Source of the DNA: a bacterium
GTDB lineage: Bacteria; Armatimonadota; Fimbriimonadia; Fimbriimonadales; JBAXQP01
Assembly: GCA_037131655.1 (NCBI GenBank)
Contig: JBAXQP010000050.1
Location: 1 to 12,376, forward strand
Length of the DNA stretch: 12,376 bases
Reading direction: 5' to 3'
In this document: positions 1-5,972 of the stretch, one piece after another
Layout of the letters: the number at the start of each line of letters is the position of its first letter
Numbering within the stretch: the first letter of the stretch is position 1
The notes under the pieces: generated by a model
Told to the model about the DNA's origin: nothing
Seen by the model: only the letters and a program-made list of their open reading frames with translations
Databases searched by the model: none
Translations under genes and position numbers: made by a program

Positions 1-32
1 ATGCACGATTAAAGGCAATCAATTATGTTTAG
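1..32 (+). CDS. 3' end of an upstream fourth GH2 paralogue (partial)
   Basis: Only the last ten sense codons and the stop are visible. Reading from base 3 gives ARLKAINYV (after a partial codon) and then TAG, which matches the ends of GH2-B and GH2-C. Bases 1-38 are identical to bases 5914-5951, which cover the end of GH2-B and the start of its spacer. As in B and C, TAG is followed at once by an in-frame TAA. The gene enters from the left edge, so its full length and integrity are unknown. By analogy with its neighbours it is the C-terminal tip of a GH2 glycosidase of about 960-970 residues. It could instead be a leftover 3' fragment from an unequal crossover. That it is a paralogue tail is well supported; that the whole gene is intact is inferred. 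Confidence 0.82.
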   Translation, partial: ARLKAINYV

Positions 33-59
33 TAAACACCACCAACAGGAGAGAGCTCT
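1..59 (+). repeat. Gene-junction repeat, copy 1 (tail of upstream GH2 + spacer before GH2-A)
   Basis: This stretch holds the last codons of the upstream paralogue, the double stop TAG-TAA and the 27-nt spacer before GH2-A. Aligned without gaps to 5914-5972 it differs at only five of 59 positions (39, 40, 45, 54 and 57). The spacer contains the AGGAG ribosome binding site (47-51), 8 nt before the ATG at 60. The preserved spacer shows that the repeating unit includes the intergenic DNA and not only the coding sequence. Confidence 0.88.
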
Positions 60-2942
60 ATGAAAATAATGACATCGGTTCAGATACTTAATGGAAATTG
101 GTTCATCACCACCGACCCTGACAATAAAGGCAAAGAGGCTGGTTGGTTTAATACGATCCCAAAGGATGTTAAACAGGCGCCGGTGCCTGGGGTTATTCAG
201 CAGGTCTTTCCTGCTTATCACGGTCTGGTTTGGTACTACCACAACTTCCGTCCAACGCAAAAAGCATCAGCCAATGAGCGCGTTCTACTACGTTTTGGGT
301 TTGTAGATTATATCTGTGAGGTTTGGCTGAACGGCAAGCCGGTTGGCGGTCATGAAGGAGCCGAGCTGCCTTTTACCATAGATGTAACCGATGCGATTCG
401 TTTTGATGCAGATAATTTGCTGGTTGTTCGTGTATTGAACCCATCTGATGAGATGATAGACGGAATGGATTGGGCACATACGGCCCACGGGTTCAAGCGC
501 GCCGCATTCATCTGCGGAAGCACTTTTCAGTCGGGCGGGATCATGGCTGATGTTGAGTTGCTCGTGGTCCCTTCCGTACGCATCGTCGATATATTCACAA
601 AGCCCAGCCTATCCGATGGCGCTCTTAATGTCATAATGACCGTGCAAAACGACACCAAAGCATCCGTGATCGGTACCTTGGCTGTTGCGGTTGGCCCAGA
701 GCGGACGGGAGAAACGCTTATTTCAGGTAACTGTTCCGGCGCCTTTTCTCCCGGCGAAAGCGATCATCAGATTACCCTCAAGATCAGCCAACCACACCCC
801 TGGAGCTTCGATGATCCCTACCTTTATGGTGTCACTGTCGATATGACGGCGGGTGATTTTTCACACAGGACGAAAGTACGTTGCGGTTTCCGTGATTTCC
901 GAGTGATAGACGGCTTTTTCTATATGAACGGCAAGCGTATTTTCCTAAAAAGCGCCCATACGGCCAACGATTTCCCCATCGGGCAGCATACTACCGATGA
1001 CCCTAACCTGATGCGGCGCGAAATAGTGAATGCAAAGGCTTCGGGGTTCAACTGCATGCGCTTCATCGGCAGTAAGCCGTATCCAGACCAACTCGATCTC
1101 GCCGATGAAATTGGCATGATGTTCTACGAAGAGAGCTTTGCAGGCATGCCAATGGAAGATTGTCCCGAATTCCAGCAGCGATTCGAGAGGGGCATTCTGG
1201 GAATGGTCAAGCGGGACCGCAACCATCCCTGCGTAACCGCTTGGGGTTTGCTCAATGAATGTAAACACAAACATCATTACAGCGCAGCGGTTGCGATCCT
1301 TCCCAAACTTCGGGAACTGGATGATACAAGATTGGTTTTCCTAAACAGCGGTCGATGGGATAAACAGTGGTCAATCGGGTCGGTCTCAAATCCCGGCTCA
1401 ACGAAGTGGGACTTAGGATGGGGTACTGAGAGACCGGATGCTACTGTGGCACTGCCCGGTGGAGCGGAAGAGGTTGTCGGTGATTTCCACATCTACCCGG
1501 AGGTGCCACAAAATAGAGAGTGGCGTGCTATCATTCGCAATCTTGGAATAGGCACCAAGCCTGTTTTCCTGTCGGAATACGGCATCGGCAGTATGATGGA
1601 TGTCATTCAGGGCCATCGGCTGTATGAACAAGCGGGCGCTAATCCTGATCTTGAAGATGTTAAGCTTTTCAGCGATCAGGAAGAGTGGCTTCGCAATGAT
1701 TGGAAGCGGCTCGGCTTTGAGGGGGTCTATCCTTTTGTGCATGACCTATTGCTCGAAAGCGCCCGAAAACACTGCCGCCAACGCTCTCTGTGCTTCGATA
1801 CACTGCGCTCCAACCCGAACATCTGTGGTCATAATCACACCAGCACTATGGATAGTTGCTGGACAGGTGAGGGACTATGGACGATATGGCGCAAGTTCAA
1901 ACCGGGTGTAGTAGATGTAATAAACGACGGCTGGTCTCCTCTGCGTTGGTGTCTCTTCATCGACCCTATACACGGTTATCTGGGCGAGAAATTCACGATC
2001 GAAGTAGTGCTTGCGAACGAGGATGTGCTGGAGCAAGGCGAATATCCTGTGTGCTTCCGAATCTTCGGCCCAACAGGTATCGTATGGGAGAAACGCACTT
2101 CCGTCAACATCCCCGAGGGTCAGCCGTTAGCTGTGCCAGTGATCAAAGAAGAGGTCGTTCTAAACGGTCCCGCAGGCGCGTATACATTTGCTGCTGAACT
2201 CGAAAAAGGCGGATGGGCACCTGCTAATCGGCTAACTTTTTATCAAACAGACAAAAGCTCACTGCCGAAACTAAGAGCTTCAGTGATGCAATGGGGCTTG
2301 AGTGCAGAAGCTCAAGAATGGCTGGCAAAGAATGGAGTTAAGTGCATTCCTTTCACCGAGCCGAAAGAGCGTGAAGTTATTCTAGTCGGTCTCCCTGAAG
2401 AAGCCACATTGGCCGATTGGCAAGCATTAGCTAAAGCAATGGCTCGTGGCTGCACGGTCGTCTTCCTGAACCCGCAAGTCTTTAAGGGGGGCGAAGATAC
2501 TCGGCACTGGCTTCCTCTCGAAAACAAAGGCAAGGACCATAAGTATTCGGACTGGCTCTACCATAAGGAGTGCGTGGCTAAAAAGCATCCTTTCTTCGAA
2601 GGTCTGCAAAGCCGAGGCATTATGGATTGGGACTACTATGACCAGGTTATACCGCACACAGTGTTCCAGGAATTGGATACCCCCGACGATGTGGCTGTTG
2701 CCTCATGGGCCTGCGGTTACTGGACTAAGACCGGCTATGTTTGCGGCATCCAACTGGCAACCTACAACTTCGGCGAAGGCTGTTTTGTGCTCAATACGCT
2801 ATATATTCTCGAACATCTGGACGAAAACCCAACCGCCGATAGGCTAATGCTGAACATCCTCAAATATGCCCAATCATCAGGCCCATTAGCTGAGCTACCA
2901 AACGACATGGATAAAAGATTAAAAGCGATTAGTTACATTTAA
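60..2942 (+). CDS. GH2-A: cytoplasmic glycoside hydrolase family 2 (beta-galactosidase/glucuronidase-like)
   Basis: This is a 960-residue retaining beta-glycosidase of the GH2 fold; the exact sugar cannot be read from the sequence. Approximate layout: jelly-roll sugar-binding domain 1-165, Ig-like domain 170-285, TIM barrel 290-620, second Ig-like domain 635-740, and a C-terminal glutamine-amidotransferase-like domain 743-935. The predicted acid/base is E400 in GLLNE and the predicted nucleophile is E506 in FLSEYGIG. The usual GH2 RxSHYP motif is replaced by RFIGSKPYP (334-342). The N-terminus has no signal peptide, so the enzyme should be cytoplasmic. The ATG at 60 is chosen because AGGAG (47-51) lies 8 nt upstream. 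It is the most divergent of the three copies: its end reads KAISYI with TAA-TGA stops, whereas the others end in KAINYV with TAG-TAA. The GH2 assignment is firm; the substrate is unknown. Confidence 0.9.
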   Translation: MKIMTSVQILNGNWFITTDPDNKGKEAGWFNTIPKDVKQAPVPGVIQQVFPAYHGLVWYYHNFRPTQKASANERVLLRFGFVDYICEVWLNGKPVGGHEGAELPFTIDVTDAIRFDADNLLVVRVLNPSDEMIDGMDWAHTAHGFKRAAFICGSTFQSGGIMADVELLVVPSVRIVDIFTKPSLSDGALNVIMTVQNDTKASVIGTLAVAVGPERTGETLISGNCSGAFSPGESDHQITLKISQPHPWSFDDPYLYGVTVDMTAGDFSHRTKVRCGFRDFRVIDGFFYMNGKRIFLKSAHTANDFPIGQHTTDDPNLMRREIVNAKASGFNCMRFIGSKPYPDQLDLADEIGMMFYEESFAGMPMEDCPEFQQRFERGILGMVKRDRNHPCVTAWGLLNECKHKHHYSAAVAILPKLRELDDTRLVFLNSGRWDKQWSIGSVSNPGSTKWDLGWGTERPDATVALPGGAEEVVGDFHIYPEVPQNREWRAIIRNLGIGTKPVFLSEYGIGSMMDVIQGHRLYEQAGANPDLEDVKLFSDQEEWLRNDWKRLGFEGVYPFVHDLLLESARKHCRQRSLCFDTLRSNPNICGHNHTSTMDSCWTGEGLWTIWRKFKPGVVDVINDGWSPLRWCLFIDPIHGYLGEKFTIEVVLANEDVLEQGEYPVCFRIFGPTGIVWEKRTSVNIPEGQPLAVPVIKEEVVLNGPAGAYTFAAELEKGGWAPANRLTFYQTDKSSLPKLRASVMQWGLSAEAQEWLAKNGVKCIPFTEPKEREVILVGLPEEATLADWQALAKAMARGCTVVFLNPQVFKGGEDTRHWLPLENKGKDHKYSDWLYHKECVAKKHPFFEGLQSRGIMDWDYYDQVIPHTVFQELDTPDDVAVASWACGYWTKTGYVCGIQLATYNFGEGCFVLNTLYILEHLDENPTADRLMLNILKYAQSSGPLAELPNDMDKRLKAISYI

Positions 2943-3016
2943 TGAATGTTAGGTATATTCACTGCTAGTATGCGCAGGCAATGAATGTGATATGTTTATT
3001 GTGAGATCAACCCAAC

Positions 3017-3021
3017 AGGAG
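3017..3021 (+). promoter_or_regulatory. Ribosome binding site AGGAG of GH2-B
   Basis: AGGAG lies 8 nt upstream of the ATG at 3030. The same motif at the same distance precedes GH2-A (47-51) and GH2-C (5960-5964), always in the context CAGGAGAG. This fixes the first in-frame ATG as the start in all three copies, although A and B have a second ATG three codons in. Confidence 0.8.
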
Positions 3022-3029
3022 AGTGCATC

Positions 3030-5945
3030 ATGAAGACAATGGCATCGGTTCAGATTCTTAATGAAAATTGGTTCATCACCACCGACCCAGACAATATGGG
3101 CAAAGAGGCAGGTTGGTTTAATACGATCCCGGCTGATGTTAAACCGGCGCCGGTGCCTGGGGTTATTCAGCAGGTCTTTCCGGCTTATCATGGTCTGGTT
3201 TGGTACTACCACAGCTTCCGTCCAACGCAAAAAGCATCAGCCAATGAGCGCGTTCTACTTCGTTTTGGGTTTGTCGATTATATTTGTGAGGTCTGGCTGA
3301 ACGGCAAGGCGGTAGGTGGGCATGAGGTCGCCGAACTGCCTTTCACCTTAGATGTGACGGATGCGGTACGCTTTGATGCAGATAACTTGCTGGTCGTTCG
3401 AGTCCTGAACCCATCGAAGGAACTGATTGACGGTATTAACTGGGCCAATACGGCCCATGGGTTCAAGCGCATCGAATTCGGCTGTGGCGGCCAGTACCAA
3501 TCGGGTGGGATTATGGCCGACGTTGAGTTGCTTGTCGTGCCCTCTATACGCATCGTGGATGTATTCGCGAAGCCGAACCTTACAGATGGCAAGCTCAACG
3601 TCCTGATGACGGTACAAAATGATACAAAGGCGTCGGTGTCGGGTACTTTCGCTGTTAACGTTGGCCCAGAGCGAACGGGAGAAACGCTAATTTCAGGTAG
3701 CTGCTCAGGCAATTTTCCTCCCGGCGAAAGCGAACATCAAATCACCCTTCAAGTCACCCAACCACACCCCTGGAGCTTTAACGATCCCTATCTCTACGGC
3801 GTTTCGATTGATTTGACGGCAAGTGACTTCTCTCATAGAGCGAAAGTGCGCTGCGGTTTCCGCGATTTTCGAGTGGTAGACGGCTTTTTCTATCTGAACG
3901 GCAAGCGCATTTTCTTGAAATGCGCTCATACGGCCAACGATTCCCCCATAGGGCAGCATATCACTGATGACCCCGACCTGATGCGACGCGAAATTGTGAA
4001 TGCGAAGGCTACGGGATTCAATTGCTTTCGCTTTATCGGGTCTATGCCGCATCCCGAACAACTCGACCTCGCCGACGAGATCGGCTTGATGTTCTACGAA
4101 GAGAGCTATTCAGGCATGCCGATAGAGGATGGCCCTGAATTTCAGCGACGATTCGAGATGGGCATTCTAGGAATGGTCAAACGCGATCGTAACCATCCCT
4201 GTATAGCCGCTTGGGGCTTACTCAACGAGATTTGGGACAACTATCAATTCCGCGCAGCAGTGGCGATCCTTCCCAAACTTCGCGAACTGGATGATACAAG
4301 ATTGGTTTTTCTCAACAGCGGTCGATGGGATAAACAGTGGTCGATTGGTTCAGTCTCGAATCCAGGCTCGATGAACTGGGATTTAGGGTGGGGCGCTGAG
4401 AGACCGGACGATAAAGGACCCGAGAAACCGTTTAGTTGGGAAGGACTGTACTGCGCAGCACCGGAAGGGGGCGGTGATGTCCACTTCTATCCGCATGTGC
4501 CGCAGAACAAAAAAGACCGTGATTTTCTTCGCAACTTTGGGAAAGATACACAACCGGTCTTTCTGTCGGAATACGGTATCGGCAGTATTCTGGATGTCAT
4601 TCAGGGTACTCGACTTTACGAACAAGCGGGCGCTCGTCCTGACTTTGAAGATGCTACGCTGTATAGAAACCAGGAAGAATGGCTTCGCAAGGACTGGAAG
4701 CGTCTCGGTTTCGAAGGAGTCTATCCATTTGTGCATGACTTTTTGCTCGAAAGCGCCCGCAAGCACAACCGCCAGCGCTCGCTATGTTTCGATTCCCTTC
4801 GGTCCAACCCGAAAATCGTTGGCCATAACCTCACCAGCTCCATGGATAGTGGGTGGACGGCAGAGGGTGTTTGGACCATCTGGCGCAAGTTCAAACCGGG
4901 TGTAGTCGATGTGCTTAATGACGGCTGGGCTCCTCTTCGCTGGTGCCTGTTTGTCGACCCCACACATGGCTATTTGGGCGAGAAGTTTACGGTCGAAGCC
5001 GTTTTAGCCAATGAAGATGTGCTGGAGCCAGGCGAGTATCCTGTCTGCTTCCGCATCTTTGGCCCCACCGGAATCGTGTGGGAGAAACGAACTTCCGTCA
5101 AAATCCCTGAAAGCAAGCCATTTGCCGTTCCTGTAATTAAAGAAGAAGTTGTTCTAAACGGCCCCGCTGGCGCTTATACTTTTGCAGCAGAGCTAGAAAA
5201 AGGTGGTTGGGCTCCGGCTAATCGTTTAACATTCTACCAAACCGACAAGAGTTCACTACCGAAACTCGGCGGAAAAGTGATGCAATGGGGCTTGAGCGTT
5301 GAGGCTCAAGAATGGCTGGCAAAGAATGGCGTGAAGAGTGTTCCGTTCACCGAGCCGAAGGAGCGAGAGGTCATTCTCGTAGGACTACCCGAGGGAGCGA
5401 CTGCTGCGGATTGGCAAGCGCTGACCAAAGCGATGGTACGAGGTTGTTCGGTTGTGTTCCTCAATGCGCAGGCATTCAAAGAGGGGGAAGAAGAGACAAC
5501 CACTTGGCGTTGGCTGCCGCTCGAAAATAAGGGCATGACCTATAAGTTCAATGATTGGCTCTACCATAAGGAGTGCGTTGGCAAAGAGCATCCTATTTTC
5601 GAAGGCCTGCAAACGAGAGGCATTTTAGACTGGGATTACTACGATCAAGTCATTCCTCACATGATCTTCGAGAACTTGGATACCCCCGATGACGTTGCTG
5701 CTGCCTCTTGGGCAACCGGTTATAGCTCTAAGACCGGCTACTTTTGCGGCATTCAACTAGCCACCTATAACTTCGGGCAAGGCCGCTTCGTGCTCAACAC
5801 CATGCAAATCCTCGAATACTTGGGCGAGCACCCGGCTGCCGACAGGCTAATGCTGAACCTAATCAAATACGCCCGATCCTCAGGCCCATTGGCTGAACTA
5901 CCAAGCGACATGGATGCACGATTAAAGGCAATCAATTATGTTTAG
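3030..5945 (+). CDS. GH2-B: cytoplasmic glycoside hydrolase family 2 paralogue with the longest active-site loop
   Basis: At 971 residues this is the longest of the three GH2 copies. Domain order is as in GH2-A. The predicted acid/base is E400 (GLLNE) and the nucleophile E514 (FLSEYGIG). Most of the extra length is in one loop (residues 460-481, 22 residues against 14 in A and C) just before the conserved GDVHFYP strand; this loop contains PFSWEGLYC. Residues after the acid/base read IWDNYQFR, different from A (CKHKHHYS) and C (CIDNHQFH). A few more residues (EEETTTWRW) are present in the C-terminal domain relative to A. No signal peptide is seen. The gene follows GH2-A after 87 nt, the longest spacer in the array, and precedes GH2-C by 27 nt. 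It ends TAG-TAA. It is closest to C over the 3' half, including a 56-nt identical run at 5095-5150. Reaction class is inferred from the family; the substrate is unknown. Confidence 0.9.
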   Translation: MKTMASVQILNENWFITTDPDNMGKEAGWFNTIPADVKPAPVPGVIQQVFPAYHGLVWYYHSFRPTQKASANERVLLRFGFVDYICEVWLNGKAVGGHEVAELPFTLDVTDAVRFDADNLLVVRVLNPSKELIDGINWANTAHGFKRIEFGCGGQYQSGGIMADVELLVVPSIRIVDVFAKPNLTDGKLNVLMTVQNDTKASVSGTFAVNVGPERTGETLISGSCSGNFPPGESEHQITLQVTQPHPWSFNDPYLYGVSIDLTASDFSHRAKVRCGFRDFRVVDGFFYLNGKRIFLKCAHTANDSPIGQHITDDPDLMRREIVNAKATGFNCFRFIGSMPHPEQLDLADEIGLMFYEESYSGMPIEDGPEFQRRFEMGILGMVKRDRNHPCIAAWGLLNEIWDNYQFRAAVAILPKLRELDDTRLVFLNSGRWDKQWSIGSVSNPGSMNWDLGWGAERPDDKGPEKPFSWEGLYCAAPEGGGDVHFYPHVPQNKKDRDFLRNFGKDTQPVFLSEYGIGSILDVIQGTRLYEQAGARPDFEDATLYRNQEEWLRKDWKRLGFEGVYPFVHDFLLESARKHNRQRSLCFDSLRSNPKIVGHNLTSSMDSGWTAEGVWTIWRKFKPGVVDVLNDGWAPLRWCLFVDPTHGYLGEKFTVEAVLANEDVLEPGEYPVCFRIFGPTGIVWEKRTSVKIPESKPFAVPVIKEEVVLNGPAGAYTFAAELEKGGWAPANRLTFYQTDKSSLPKLGGKVMQWGLSVEAQEWLAKNGVKSVPFTEPKEREVILVGLPEGATAADWQALTKAMVRGCSVVFLNAQAFKEGEEETTTWRWLPLENKGMTYKFNDWLYHKECVGKEHPIFEGLQTRGILDWDYYDQVIPHMIFENLDTPDDVAAASWATGYSSKTGYFCGIQLATYNFGQGRFVLNTMQILEYLGEHPAADRLMLNLIKYARSSGPLAELPSDMDARLKAINYV

Positions 5946-5972
5946 TAAACATTACCATCAGGAGAGGGCACT
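5914..5972 (+). repeat. Gene-junction repeat, copy 2 (tail of GH2-B + spacer before GH2-C)
   Basis: This is the second copy of the 59-nt junction found at 1-59, with five mismatches and no gaps. It covers the last codons of GH2-B, the TAG-TAA double stop, the 27-nt spacer and the AGGAG (5960-5964) of GH2-C. The A-B junction (2943-3029) is different: 87 nt long and related only at the ribosome binding site. Confidence 0.88.

Noticed and set aside
2949..3230. Antisense reading frames of 70-95 codons over the 5' end of each GH2 gene, with closely similar translations (9-260, 2949-3230, 5958-6173)
   Set aside because: Their similarity across the array simply mirrors the conserved forward coding sequence. 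They lack suitable ribosome binding sites and known domains.
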